Positions 19,815 through 29,003 of a stretch of DNA of 64,000 nucleotides are shown piece after piece. The notes beneath the pieces were generated by a model. The model was not told where the DNA came from. It made no database searches and was given only the letters and a program-made list of their open reading frames with translations. The stretch comes from Thiocapsa rosea (lineage in GTDB: Bacteria > Pseudomonadota > Gammaproteobacteria > Chromatiales > Chromatiaceae), in NCBI RefSeq assembly GCF_003634315.1, contig NZ_RBXL01000001.1, positions 4,692,501-4,756,500 on the forward strand, in the 5' to 3' direction. The position numbers were made by a program, and so were the translations under genes. Each line of letters opens with the position of its first letter. Position 1 is the first letter of the stretch.

Positions 19815-19919
19815 ACCGCGCCCGGTGCGGTATGCGTCATGTGTTGGAGCTGGCGCGTTTTAGAGTATTGAACCGCGTCCAAAGCGACAAGCGACGCATA
19901 CCACGCCGGGCGCGGTTTA
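19812..19919. repeat. Deleted type B element followed by an A/B hybrid element
   Basis: 19812-19862 is a reverse type B whose middle is lost: both ends are kept (TAAACCGCGCCCGGTGCGG, GCTGGCGCGTTTTA) over 51 bp. 19868-19919 begins like type A (TTGAACCGCGTCCAAAGCGA) and ends like type B (CATACCACGCCGGGCGCGG). The first TAA is the rsgA stop codon. It fills most of the gap to the EVE-domain gene. Confidence 0.8.
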
Positions 19920-19956
19920 AGCCCCGTCACGCGATGCCGAATCAGGACACGACAGG

Positions 19957-20433
19957 ATGAACTACTGGCTGATGAAATCCGAGCCTGACGCCTTCGGTCT
20001 CGACGACCTGGCCGCGCGCCCCGACCGGACCGAGCCCTGGGACGGGGTACGCAACTACCAGGCCCGCAACATGCTGCGCGATGCGATGCGCCCGGGCGAC
20101 CAGATCCTTTTTTATCACTCCAACTGCACAGTGCCGGGCGTGGTCGGGATCGCCGAGGTCGCCAGCGACGCCTATCCCGACAGCACCGCCTTCGATCCCG
20201 AGGCGAAGTATTTCGATCCCAAGAGCGACCCGGAGAAACCCCGGTGGTATCTGGTGGAGGTGCGCTACGTGCGCCACCTGAAACGGACCCTCTCGCTCGC
20301 CGAGCTCAAGGCGCATGCCGACGGCGCCCTCGCCGGCTTCCCTCTCGTGCGCAACGGCAATCGGCTCTCCGTCATGCCGGTCACGCCCGAGCAATGGGAC
20401 TTTATCCTCGCCCTTGAGTCCGAAACCGATTGA
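19957..20433 (+). CDS. EVE-domain protein (thymocyte nuclear protein 1 family)
   Basis: 158 aa; opens MNYWLMKSEPDAFGLDDLAA, then WDGVRNYQARNMLRDAMRPG and FYHSNCTVPGVVGIAEVASD. These are the core of the EVE domain, a PUA-like fold believed to read modified bases in DNA or RNA. No restriction or methylation gene is adjacent, so it looks like a housekeeping member, not part of a defence island. It is single-domain and full length. Confidence 0.93.
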   Translation: MNYWLMKSEPDAFGLDDLAARPDRTEPWDGVRNYQARNMLRDAMRPGDQILFYHSNCTVPGVVGIAEVASDAYPDSTAFDPEAKYFDPKSDPEKPRWYLVEVRYVRHLKRTLSLAELKAHADGALAGFPLVRNGNRLSVMPVTPEQWDFILALESETD

Positions 20434-20497
20434 GTTGATTTCCGGGAACGGCTCTACCGGCAGAGCCGGAACCAAGAAAAGTGGTCGAAGGCTCTAC

Positions 20498-20542
20498 TCG
20501 TTGTCGTTGTCGCAATCGGATTCCGGACGACAACGACAACGA
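20498..20542. repeat. Hexanucleotide-arm hairpin, copy 1
   Basis: TCGTTGTCGTTGTCG (20498-20512) and its exact complement (20528-20542) around a 15-base loop. It is the short copy of a class also found at 22787-22854 and 34014-34077. It lies in the 263-bp gap upstream of the AAA/PD-(D/E)XK gene, where no other feature is seen. Confidence 0.9.
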
Positions 20543-20696
20543 AGATTTCCGGGACGGTTTGCTCGAGACCTGCGGCTTAATGGACTCGATGCCTTCCGGG
20601 CATGCGCAGACGGGATGCCAATGCTTGGAAATCACCTTAGGCGACGAGTAGAGTTCGGCGAAAAATCCAGTCACGTTCGCGCCGTCAAGGTCCGCC

Positions 20697-22244
20697 ATGC
20701 ACCGCCGTAAACTGCCGATCGGGATCCAGACCTTCGCCAAGATTCGGGAGGATGATTTTTACTATGTCGACAAAACCGGCTTTATCCGCCAGTTGGTCGA
20801 CGAGGGCAGCCAGTATTTCCTGTCGCGCCCGCGTCGTTTCGGCAAGTCGCTGCTGATCGATACCCTCGCGGAGCTTTTCGCGTGCAACGAGCCCCTGTTT
20901 CGAGGGCTCGCGATCCATCCGCATTGGGACTGGACGACCCCTTATCCGGTCATTCGGATCAGCTTCGGCGGGGGTGTGGTACGCGATCGCGCCGAGCTCG
21001 ATCGGCGCATCCTGGATCTCTTGTCCCGTAATCAACGCGCGCTCGGTCTCGTCTGTCGGGACACGACGGACATCGTGGGTTGTTTTGCCGAGTTGCTCGC
21101 GCTGGCCCATGCCGCCACCGGCCAACGGGCAGTGGTGCTGGTGGATGAATACGACAAGCCGATCCTCGACAACCTGAGCGACGCGAAGACCGCGCGGGAG
21201 CTCCGCGACGGACTGCGGAATCTCTATTCGGTCATCAAGGACAACGACGCCCACATCCGTTTTGCGTTTCTTGTCGGCGTGAGCAAGTTCAGCAAGGTCA
21301 GCATCTTTTCGGGACTCAACAGTCTGAAGGACATCACGGTCGATGTCCGTTACTCGGCGCTCTGCGGTTATACCGAGGCCGATGTCGACAGCGTCTTCGC
21401 CCCCGAGCTTGCGGGCCTGGAGCGCGAGCAGATCCGGCTCTGGTACAACGGCTACAACTGGACCGGCGAGGCAGTCTACAACCCCTTCGATCTCCTCTTG
21501 TTGTTCGATGCACGCGAGTTCCGCACCTGGTGGTTCGAGACGGGGACGCCGACCTTTCTGGTGGATCTGCTCACCGCACGCGGTTTCTTTACGCCAGATC
21601 TGGCCGGACTGCATGCCTCCGAGGCATTGATCTCGACCTTCGACGTGCACAACATGCCCTCGGAGGCATTGCTCTGGCAAAGCGGCTATCTGACCTTCAC
21701 CGGCTCCCGGCGCCTCGGCGCGCGGCTCGAATATGCCCTGGGCTATCCCAATCTGGAGGTCGAAATCGCGCTGAACGATGCGCTCCTGAAAGGGCTGATA
21801 GGCGACCCCATGCAGGCCGATCGGGCCGTGAGCCGGCTCTACGACGTGCTCGTCGCCGGTGACTTCACGGCATTGCGCGCGCATCTCGAAAGCCTCTTCG
21901 CGGCCATCCCCTATCCCTGGCACACCGGCAATCCGATCGCCCGTTTCGAGGGTTACTATGCGAGCGTCTTCTACAGCCATCTGGCCGCGCTGGGCTTGGA
22001 TCTGACCCCGGAGGAGACGAGCAACCAAGGCCGTATCGACCTGACTTTGAAGTTCAATGCCTGCATCTGGCTGTTTGAATTCAAGGTCGTCGAGCTGGCA
22101 CCGGAAGGGCGAGCGCTCCAACAGATCAAGGACCGCGGTTATGCCGACAAATACCGCGCCCTGGGTCAGCCGATCCACCAGATCGGGATCGAATTCAGTC
22201 GCGAGCGTCGCGCCTTGGTCGGCTTCGAGGTGGAAACGCTGTGA
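20697..22244 (+). CDS. AAA-ATPase-like / PD-(D/E)XK nuclease-superfamily protein
   Basis: 515 aa. The N-terminal half is an AAA-ATPase-like domain (PF09820 type): opening LPIGIQTFAKIREDDFYYVD, P-loop-like SRPRRFGKSLLIDTLA, Walker-B-like VVLVDEYDKPIL, then FLVGVSKFSKVSIFSGLN. The C-terminal part (from about 400) is a PDDEXK_9-type domain: YYASVFYSHLAALGLDL, GRIDLTLKFNACIWLFEFKV, where the Asp and the E-x-K of FEFKV would be the nuclease-like residues. Members are often in many copies per genome; their role is unknown. Hexanucleotide hairpins lie on both sides, which may point to past mobility. Confidence 0.9.
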   Translation: MHRRKLPIGIQTFAKIREDDFYYVDKTGFIRQLVDEGSQYFLSRPRRFGKSLLIDTLAELFACNEPLFRGLAIHPHWDWTTPYPVIRISFGGGVVRDRAELDRRILDLLSRNQRALGLVCRDTTDIVGCFAELLALAHAATGQRAVVLVDEYDKPILDNLSDAKTARELRDGLRNLYSVIKDNDAHIRFAFLVGVSKFSKVSIFSGLNSLKDITVDVRYSALCGYTEADVDSVFAPELAGLEREQIRLWYNGYNWTGEAVYNPFDLLLLFDAREFRTWWFETGTPTFLVDLLTARGFFTPDLAGLHASEALISTFDVHNMPSEALLWQSGYLTFTGSRRLGARLEYALGYPNLEVEIALNDALLKGLIGDPMQADRAVSRLYDVLVAGDFTALRAHLESLFAAIPYPWHTGNPIARFEGYYASVFYSHLAALGLDLTPEETSNQGRIDLTLKFNACIWLFEFKVVELAPEGRALQQIKDRGYADKYRALGQPIHQIGIEFSRERRALVGFEVETL

Positions 22245-22328
22245 GTCTCCGGCTACGGATGGACGCGTTTGCCGACGTATACTGGCGTGTGACCCACGCC
22301 GTGTGCCTGAATGACGACGGCGCCCGAA

Positions 22329-22685
22329 TCACATCTGTCGGACAACGGAGGCCTGCTGCAGCCCGAGCGCCTGCTGGCCCAGCTTCAGTGCCTGCTCGGC
22401 AAAGGCATCCAGATCGCCCCAGCGATCGTCCGTATCCACCACCTCGGACATAACCTCGCCGACGATACCGAGCCGGTAGGCCCCGTCGGCACGCTCGGCT
22501 GGAGGGCTTGGCTCGACACAGACATAGAAGACGGGCTCGCGCTGTCCGGTTTGCACGAACGCGAGGATGTACCGATAGGTACGGCTATCCCCGCTCTCGA
22601 TCTCGCCGAGCAGCGATGCCGAGTGATTGCCGACCTGATAGCGGCGTTTCGGGATAGCGGTCTTGATGATGGGGCGGTCTTGCAT
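22329..22685 (-). CDS. Hypothetical protein, 118 aa
   Basis: Starts at ATG 22685 with AGGAG 8 bases upstream; the open frame continues to 22865 only because the hexanucleotide repeat encodes an artificial Val/Asn-Asp stretch. The protein opens MQDRPIIKTAIPKRRYQVG and contains LLGEIESGDSRTYRYILAFV and REPVFYVCVEPS, a compact alpha/beta-looking sequence with no membrane segment. The C-terminal ALKLGQQALGLQQA is helical. No family is recognised. It follows bioA on the same strand, 195 bp apart. Confidence 0.72.
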   Translation of the reverse strand: MQDRPIIKTAIPKRRYQVGNHSASLLGEIESGDSRTYRYILAFVQTGQREPVFYVCVEPSPPAERADGAYRLGIVGEVMSEVVDTDDRWGDLDAFAEQALKLGQQALGLQQASVVRQM

Positions 22686-22786
22686 GGCACAGCTCCTGAG
22701 GCATGTCGAATCGGGGGGCGGTTTGATCCCTTTGTCCTCCATGTGGGGTCGTTCGCGCGGCAACGCAGGCCGAAGCAACACTCCTC

Positions 22787-22854
<68 letters not shown>

Positions 22855-22880
22855 AGTCTCGACACCTCTGCGGTGCGGCA

Positions 22881-24179
22881 CTATCCGGATGACTCCACCG
22901 CCATGTCGCCGAGGACTGAGACGACCGAAGCGCAGAGTGTCGCAAGCTCCTCGTCGCCGATGATGTAGGGCGGCATGAGATACACCAGTCGGCCGAACGG
23001 GCGCACCCAGACCCCGCGCGCGACAAAACGGCGCTGGATCTCGCGCATGGAGACAGGCGCGCACATCTCGACCACACCGATCGCGCCGAGCACGCGCACC
23101 TCGGCCACGCCCGGAACGTCTCGGCAGCCCGCCAGTCCGGCGGCCAGACCGCGCTCGATCCGAGCGATGTTGGCTCGCCAGTCGGAGGCCAGCAAAAGAT
23201 CGATGCTGGCATTGGCGATTGCGCAGGCAAGCGGATTGCCCATGAAGGTCGGGCCGTGCATGAAGACGCCGGGCTCGCCCGAGGAGATGGTACGGGCGAC
23301 TCGATCGGTCGCGAGCGTCGCCGCCAGGGTCAGATAGCCGCCTGTCAGGGCCTTGCCGAGCGTCATGATGTCGGGCGCAATGCCGGCATGCTCGCAAGCG
23401 AAGAGCGCGCCGGTGCGCCCGAAGCCGGTGGCGATTTCGTCGGCGATCAGGAGCACCTCGAAGCGGTCGCAGAGCCGGCGAGCCTCCGCCAAATACTCGG
23501 CGCTGTAAAAGCGCATTCCCCCCGCCCCCTGCACGATCGGCTCGAGGATGACCGCGGCCAGCTCCGCGTGATGCCGCTCGATCAAGGCAGTAAACTCGGC
23601 GATGTGCTCCGGCCGACAAGGCTCGCCGAATCGGCACGCGGGCGCCGGCGCAAAGACCTGCTCGGGCAGCACGCGGCTGAAGAGATGGTGCATCCCGGTC
23701 ACCGGATCACAGACCGACATGGCCCCTTGGGTGTCCCCGTGATAGCCCGAGCGGATCGTCATGAGGCGGTGCCGCTCGGGTCGTCCGGCGGCCTGCTGGT
23801 ACTGGATGGCCATCTTGATGGCAACCTCGACCGAAACCGAGCCGGAGTCGCAGAGAAAGACCTGCTGCAGCGGCTCCGGGGTCAGCTTCACCAGGGTCTC
23901 GATCAGGCGCACTGCCGGCTCGTGGGTCAGCCCGCCGAACATGATGTGCGACATGGCGTCGAGCTGATCTCGCGCCGCCTGATTGATGACCGGATGGTTG
24001 TAGCCGTGGATCGCGCACCACCAGGACGACATGCCGTCGATCAGCTCGCGGCCGTCCATAAGCCGGAACCGACAGCCCGACGCCGAGCGCACGGCATAGA
24101 CCGGATCGCGATCGATCGTAGAGGTGTAGGGATGCCAGGCGTGAGCCCGGTCGATCCCGAGCAGCTCGTCCTCTTTCAT
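22881..24179 (-). CDS. bioA: Adenosylmethionine-8-amino-7-oxononanoate aminotransferase
   Basis: PLP enzyme of biotin synthesis; transfers the amino group of S-adenosylmethionine to KAPA, giving DAPA. 432 aa, family length. Landmarks: [36 protein letters not shown], the [13 protein letters not shown] loop, [28 protein letters not shown] and the PLP lysine in [13 protein letters not shown]. No other bio gene is nearby. A type A element starts only 2 bp upstream of the ATG, so the 5' leader is made of repeat sequence (see findings). Confidence 0.97.
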   Translation of the reverse strand: MKEDELLGIDRAHAWHPYTSTIDRDPVYAVRSASGCRFRLMDGRELIDGMSSWWCAIHGYNHPVINQAARDQLDAMSHIMFGGLTHEPAVRLIETLVKLTPEPLQQVFLCDSGSVSVEVAIKMAIQYQQAAGRPERHRLMTIRSGYHGDTQGAMSVCDPVTGMHHLFSRVLPEQVFAPAPACRFGEPCRPEHIAEFTALIERHHAELAAVILEPIVQGAGGMRFYSAEYLAEARRLCDRFEVLLIADEIATGFGRTGALFACEHAGIAPDIMTLGKALTGGYLTLAATLATDRVARTISSGEPGVFMHGPTFMGNPLACAIANASIDLLLASDWRANIARIERGLAAGLAGCRDVPGVAEVRVLGAIGVVEMCAPVSMREIQRRFVARGVWVRPFGRLVYLMPPYIIGDEELATLCASVVSVLGDMAVESSG

Positions 24180-24181
24180 CC

Positions 24182-24373
24182 TAAACCGCGTCCAGAGCGA
24201 TATGCGTCGTGTTCATGTTGTATCGGGCTCAAGGATCTTTCCGACCTTTGGAGTGACGCGGTTTAGAATTTAATTTTTTTAAGACGTTAAACCGTGCCAG
24301 CTCCGACAGTCGTCGGAGCTGGCGCGGCCAAGCCATTCCAGCAAACAACGCATACCGCACCGGGCGCGGTTTA
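24182..24373 (+). repeat. Composite A + AT-rich spacer + B upstream of bioA
   Basis: Type A at 24182-24264, a 22-bp spacer GAATTTAATTTTTTTAAGAC, type B at 24287-24373 with CTCCGACAGTCGTCGGAGC, itself a perfect palindrome, at its centre-left. It occupies nearly all of the gap between bioA and the GTPase gene. Confidence 0.92.
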
Positions 24374-24378
24374 AGCGA

Positions 24379-25812
24379 TTACAGATCCGCTCGACTGTCG
24401 ATCTCGCTCACTGCGAGCCCTTGCAGGATGCCTCTGATGATCGCGCGACACTCCTCCTCGCGCTCGGATTTGCCCTTCTTTGCCGCGTTGAAGAACCGCG
24501 CCAGATCACGTTGCTGCGCGGCGGGCAGCTCCTCCGTGAAACCGGCCCGGCGGATCTCCTTCTCGGGCATCTTGTCGGGCGCGTCCTCCTCCGCGGCTTG
24601 GCGACCGTGCGACCAGTTCATGGCCCGCGCACTGTAGAGCACGATGCGATCCAGGAGGACGAAGGGAAAACGCGGATTGTGAACCGGTCCGACCGTGAAA
24701 CGCTGCGTTCCCGAGGCGCGCTCGATGTTGAGTTTGGCCAGTGCCTTGCTTCCGACGAACCCCAAGACCCCGCCCGTCGCCGCACCGATCAACGCGCCTG
24801 CTCCGAAGGTATGCCCGGCCGTCGAGATGTCGATGGTCGCACCCGAGGCCGCACCCGCAGCCATGCCGACCAAAGCAAGCTGGCGCTTGGATAGACCGAG
24901 CGCCTGATTCACGTCCTCCGAGAGCAGATCCTTGCCGAGAATCGAATCCGGGGGCATATCCCAGACATGGTGCCGAAAATTCGCGCGGATCTGCTCCTGC
25001 GCCTTCCTTTCGAGCTGGCGCAGCCCGTCTTCGAACGCCGCCGTCACATCCTCCTTGACACGCTCGCGACCGCTCTCGAAGACCAGCTTGCTCTCCTTCA
25101 CCGTCTTGGACACCTTGAAGGTGAGCGCATCCTTGAGCAGATCAAGAATGGTGGTCACGGCCTGATCGGTACGCCGGTTCCAGTCATGCTCGAAGGCATG
25201 GATCGCTTCTTCGACGAGCGGCTCCCAGCGCTGATCGATGCTCTTGAGCGCCTGCATCAACCGCACGCGCTCCCCGTAGGTGGCGCGATGGGCATTGAAG
25301 TCGCGGATCGAGTTGAACGTCTTGCAGAGCGCATCGCGCCACTGGGCCATGTAACGCGTGTTGTTGGTCAGGTTGTTCAGGATCGCCATGCGCGGGCGGG
25401 CGGTCAGACGCAGCAGCTCGATCTCGACCCGGTCCTTTTCCTTGATGCGTTTGGAGCCGTCGACCACCAGGATGATGGCGGCGCCCTCGGCAACCGGCTC
25501 GAGAAGCTCGCAGTCGTGCGAAAAGAGGGGGTCTGCCCGATGCGCGGCAACGAACGCCCGCGCCAGCTCGCACTTGTCGCTTTGGGCCTGAAACCATTCC
25601 AGGATCGCGTTGGGATTCTGAAAGCCAGGGGTATCGATGAACTCGATCACCGGTCGCCCGTCGATGACGACGGGATAGACGTTCGCCTCGGTCGTGGTGC
25701 CCGCGCGTTTATCGATCTGGATCAGGTCGTTTTCGGTCAGTGTCGCGACCACGGAGGACTTGCCGGCATTCGGGTGCCCCATGATCGCCAGTCTTGGAAT
25801 CTTCCCGGACAT
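24379..25812 (-). CDS. GTPase with DUF3482 domain
   Basis: 477 aa. The N-terminal Era/TrmE-like G domain has G1 GHPNAGKSSVV (12-22), G3 DTPGFQNP and, in the G4 position, a non-standard NNLTNN instead of NKxD. The DUF3482 part follows, with long charged helices (about 210-310) and a Gly-rich hydrophobic stretch (GAASGATIDISTAGHTFGAG, about 330-370) that could sit in or on the membrane. Function is unknown. Its ATG overlaps the stop of the DUF2868 gene (TGATG), and these two families are regularly found together, so they probably act as a pair. Confidence 0.9.
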   Translation of the reverse strand: MSGKIPRLAIMGHPNAGKSSVVATLTENDLIQIDKRAGTTTEANVYPVVIDGRPVIEFIDTPGFQNPNAILEWFQAQSDKCELARAFVAAHRADPLFSHDCELLEPVAEGAAIILVVDGSKRIKEKDRVEIELLRLTARPRMAILNNLTNNTRYMAQWRDALCKTFNSIRDFNAHRATYGERVRLMQALKSIDQRWEPLVEEAIHAFEHDWNRRTDQAVTTILDLLKDALTFKVSKTVKESKLVFESGRERVKEDVTAAFEDGLRQLERKAQEQIRANFRHHVWDMPPDSILGKDLLSEDVNQALGLSKRQLALVGMAAGAASGATIDISTAGHTFGAGALIGAATGGVLGFVGSKALAKLNIERASGTQRFTVGPVHNPRFPFVLLDRIVLYSARAMNWSHGRQAAEEDAPDKMPEKEIRRAGFTEELPAAQQRDLARFFNAAKKGKSEREEECRAIIRGILQGLAVSEIDSRADL

Positions 25813-28136
25813 CAGTCGTCTCCATCCTCGTGTGGCGGCGCAAGCATTTCCAAGCGCAGATAGGGGTCGGCCATCTGATCGATCTTGCGCCGCCAGTCCG
25901 TGTAATCGAACGGGCGCATCGGCGGCAGACGGTCATCGTCGGTCGGATCACCCACAAGGGCGAGCATGATCTGGGCACGTGTCCCGGCCGCTGCGCGCAG
26001 CTCGCGCAGGAAGCGCAGGCTCTCCGTGATCGGGGGCTGAGAGCCGTCCTCCACCACCACGACCCGAGGCGGCGGTGCCTGCCAGTCGCCCCGCTCCAGG
26101 ACACCGAGTGCCTCGTCGGTCATCGCGGTGCCGGCACCGACGGTCGCCGTCGCCGCAACCCGCCATCCGGTGAGGTGCATCAGCATCTGCTCCAGGCGCG
26201 GGCGATCCTCGTCCTCGAGGACGTCGTCGATGTCGACGTGCAGCAGAAGCAAACAGGCGTCGGGGGCAAAGCGAGTGCCTTTCGCGGGTGTTGACGTCGG
26301 CGGTGTCGGAACGGCAACTGCGGCTGCCGGTGCCGGCTCGGGGGTCTGCTCGGGGTGAGGCGTCGGTGTCTCTGCAATCTGCGGCCGAGGCGAGGGTTGC
26401 TCAGGCGGTTTCGCCGGCGGCTTCTCGGCGCCCTTCGAATCCGCTCCCTTCGCAACGGCGGACTGTGCTTTCGCCTGCTTCGGCGCGGCTGGCTTTTTGG
26501 CGGGGGCGGAGGGCACCTCGACCGGCCCGGCTTCCGTCTTGGCAGGTCTTTGCTCGGACTCTTTCGACGTTGGCTCGGCCTCCGGCTCGGGGCTGACCCG
26601 TGCAGCAGGCGCGTCCGCAACAACGGGGATTGCGTCCTCGGGGACCGTCGAAGGCGCCTCGACCGCACGCGGCAACATCGGTTGCTGCGCGGGCTGCGCG
26701 GCAGGAACCCTTTTCGGGACATCGACAGGCGGCGCGACGACAGGCGGTGTCGCAGGCGCAGCTGCAAGCGGGGGTGGCGGAGTCGAGGTCGGCGCCTCGT
26801 CGCCCGGCTCGACACGGCGAACCAATGCATTTCGCCAAGGGCGCGCCGAGGTCGGCGCTTCCGCTGCGGTCGGACCGTCCGGTCCCGATGGACGCGGCTT
26901 GCGCGAGGTCGACGCGGCCGGGATCGGCATCTCGTTGCCCCTCTCGCCGCCCGAGCGTTCACCGCTCGGCGTCGTCTCGATGCGCGGCGAGAGCATGCGA
27001 GCATAGAGCGCCTGGGTGCGGCTGTGGGTGAAGGGCAAGCGCGCCAGAATCAGGCGTCGGGCCAGCACCGACCCGCCCCACAGCATCAACCTGGGCAGCA
27101 GCCCGTAAGTGATGACCGACATGACCAGGAACGAGCCCCAGGATCGCAGGTGCGCCGGATCCGGCTTGACGTTCGGCGTGACGCTCGCCCAGTGCTCGAG
27201 AAAGATGCGCGAGCCGGCCACCTGCTCCAGGCTCGGGTAGCCGATGCCTTCGCCGAGCAGCCAGCTCCAAGGCAGCGCGATCAAACGGGTCAAGTCGAAG
27301 ATCGTCTGCGGATGGACGTTGAGGGTCGAACCCCAACCGAAGGCCAGGTCGGTGAACCATTCCAGCGTCAGGGTCGTCAGGATGACGCCGATGTTGAAGG
27401 CGACCCCGAAGATCTGGGCCGGGATCAACAAGGGCAGGTAAGAGACCGGACCATAGACCGCGTATTGCGACTTGAGAAGTCCGTGCCGAGCGTGCGCTTG
27501 ATCCTGGATCTCGGCCGCGGCGTGGCCGATCCGCTGCCTCTGAAGCCAGCTCGCAGCCTTGGCAACGAGCGGACGCACCACATGCATCAAGATGCCGGGC
27601 GCCGTGTCCGCGCCGCGCCCGCGCGCCTTGCGCAGCCCCCAGGCCGTGACCAGCGACGCCACGAGGAGAAACTGCACGATGACCAGAAGAAAGAGATACC
27701 AGGAGACGCTGACCGGACGGGTACCGTCGTAGCTGAGCAGCGTGGAGGCCACCCCGATCCCGAAGATGAATCCGACAACCGCGAGCAGCAGGGTGACCAG
27801 CCGCTCGGCGCTCCCGAACGCAGCTCCCGGCAGGATCCCGCGCATCTCAGGAGGCTCCGCATTGCGGCGAGCCGCCAGCCATCGGCGCAGGCTGAAGCGC
27901 CGATGTGCCGGGGTATGCGGCGGCTGATCGCCGATCTCGGGCGCGATCGCGTCGAGGTAGAGCGAACGATCGCGCTCGGCAAAGGTCTTGCGCGCCGACG
28001 GATGCTCTCGCAGCTCGCTTTCGTCGGCATTCAAGTAGTACTCGAAGTCGATCAGATCGGCGACCGTCCAATCGCGCGCCTCATCGGGTACGGCGTGGAC
28101 TTTGGTCGAATCGGCCGGATGATGTCTAAAATCCAT
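25812..28136 (-). CDS. DUF2868 membrane protein with a long Ala/Pro-rich linker
   Basis: 774 aa. The N-terminal soluble part (1-108) opens WTVADLIDFEYYLNADE. Four or more membrane segments lie at about 110-135, 145-168, 228-262 and 335-365. A low-complexity Ala/Pro/Glu-rich stretch runs from about 395 to 620, and a folded C-terminal domain from 621 to 774 contains RFAPDACLLLLHVDIDDVLE and PPRVVVVEDGSQPPI. The linker makes it much longer than the DUF2868 core. The C-terminal region faces the partner GTPase encoded next in the operon. Function unknown. Confidence 0.85.
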   Translation of the reverse strand: MDFRHHPADSTKVHAVPDEARDWTVADLIDFEYYLNADESELREHPSARKTFAERDRSLYLDAIAPEIGDQPPHTPAHRRFSLRRWLAARRNAEPPEMRGILPGAAFGSAERLVTLLLAVVGFIFGIGVASTLLSYDGTRPVSVSWYLFLLVIVQFLLVASLVTAWGLRKARGRGADTAPGILMHVVRPLVAKAASWLQRQRIGHAAAEIQDQAHARHGLLKSQYAVYGPVSYLPLLIPAQIFGVAFNIGVILTTLTLEWFTDLAFGWGSTLNVHPQTIFDLTRLIALPWSWLLGEGIGYPSLEQVAGSRIFLEHWASVTPNVKPDPAHLRSWGSFLVMSVITYGLLPRLMLWGGSVLARRLILARLPFTHSRTQALYARMLSPRIETTPSGERSGGERGNEMPIPAASTSRKPRPSGPDGPTAAEAPTSARPWRNALVRRVEPGDEAPTSTPPPPLAAAPATPPVVAPPVDVPKRVPAAQPAQQPMLPRAVEAPSTVPEDAIPVVADAPAARVSPEPEAEPTSKESEQRPAKTEAGPVEVPSAPAKKPAAPKQAKAQSAVAKGADSKGAEKPPAKPPEQPSPRPQIAETPTPHPEQTPEPAPAAAVAVPTPPTSTPAKGTRFAPDACLLLLHVDIDDVLEDEDRPRLEQMLMHLTGWRVAATATVGAGTAMTDEALGVLERGDWQAPPPRVVVVEDGSQPPITESLRFLRELRAAAGTRAQIMLALVGDPTDDDRLPPMRPFDYTDWRRKIDQMADPYLRLEMLAPPHEDGDD

Positions 28137-28491
28137 AGGGATGCGTCAAGACTCCTCGATGCTGGTCAATCGCCCTTCGGTGTATGTCGTGGCGGCCTGT
28201 TGTCGGCGCCTGGAGCCGACGCACCGAGCTTAACCCAATGCTCGGACGCGGCCCGTCGGTTATTCTGATCCGTCGCCTCGACTCGGGTCGAGTGCAACGG
28301 CGGCCGATCATTGTTCGAAATATCCCACAGTCCGGCCTTCAATTCACGTTTACCCCTTCGACGCCCGAGCATACACCCTCGGCGCGGGCGAGCGGCGCTC
28401 TCGTCATCCCGTGCGATCCCGTGCAATCCGTGCAAACAGGTGCCCGAGCATGGCATCATCGGGGCTCGTCGGTGACTCACCGGAGCATGCC
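28137..28491. other. 355-bp intergenic region, no gene seen
   Basis: Divergent region between the DUF2868 gene and the small membrane-protein gene; both promoters should lie here. The only pattern noted is a short run of near repeats, ATCCCGTGCG / ATCCCGTGCA / ATCCGTGCA (about 28408-28435). Confidence 0.5.
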
Positions 28492-28863
28492 ATGACACGC
28501 GATTCGAGCCCCGCCATGCCGCGCCTCGCGGTCCTCGCCGCCGCACTCCTCGCCGGCGCGGCATTCCTGTACATGGTGAAGTTGATGCACGATATCTCCG
28601 CGAATGTCGCCCTGATGGCGGGCGAGATGGCATCCATGTCGGCCGACATGGGCCGGATGCGCCTGGATATGACCTCGCTCGCCCGAGACGTCTCCGCCAT
28701 GGGCCAACAGGTCGCCACCCTGCCTGCCATCGCCGAGGACATGGGCAGGATGCGCGTTGGAATGGAACGCCTCTCGGGGATCGTCGGCGGCAGCGACCAG
28801 ATGCCGGCAGTCAACCCGATGGGCGTGATTCAACAGATGATCCCCGGCAGCGATCGGCGCTAA
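28492..28863 (+). CDS. Small membrane-anchored coiled-coil protein, 123 aa
   Basis: From ATG 28492, with GGAG upstream: one membrane segment near the N-terminus (LAVLAAALLAGAAFLYMV), then a Met-rich helical region with heptad-like repeats (GEMASMSADMGRMRLDMTSL) and a short C-terminal tail. It resembles small unknown proteins with a membrane anchor and coiled coil; no family name can be given. The open frame reaches 28411 but has no better start. The TAA stop is the first three bases of a type A element. Confidence 0.75.
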   Translation: MTRDSSPAMPRLAVLAAALLAGAAFLYMVKLMHDISANVALMAGEMASMSADMGRMRLDMTSLARDVSAMGQQVATLPAIAEDMGRMRVGMERLSGIVGGSDQMPAVNPMGVIQQMIPGSDRR

Positions 28864-28944
28864 ACCGCGTCCAGTGCAAAATGCTCGCTTTCGAGTGAGC
28901 TCGGCGTTTGATGCAGCCACGGCCCTTCGCGGGGACGCGGTTTA
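28861..28944 (+). repeat. Type A inverted-end intergenic element
   Basis: 84 bp, TAAACCGCGTCCAGTGCAAA to GGGGACGCGGTTTA, close to the copies at 7181 and 38236. Its first TAA is the stop codon of the preceding gene, and it ends 60 bp before glgX. Confidence 0.92.
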
Positions 28945-29003
28945 GACACAGATCGGCGTCCCTTCGGGCGACGTCCGGATGGCCTCACGTCAGGAGAACG
29001 ACG

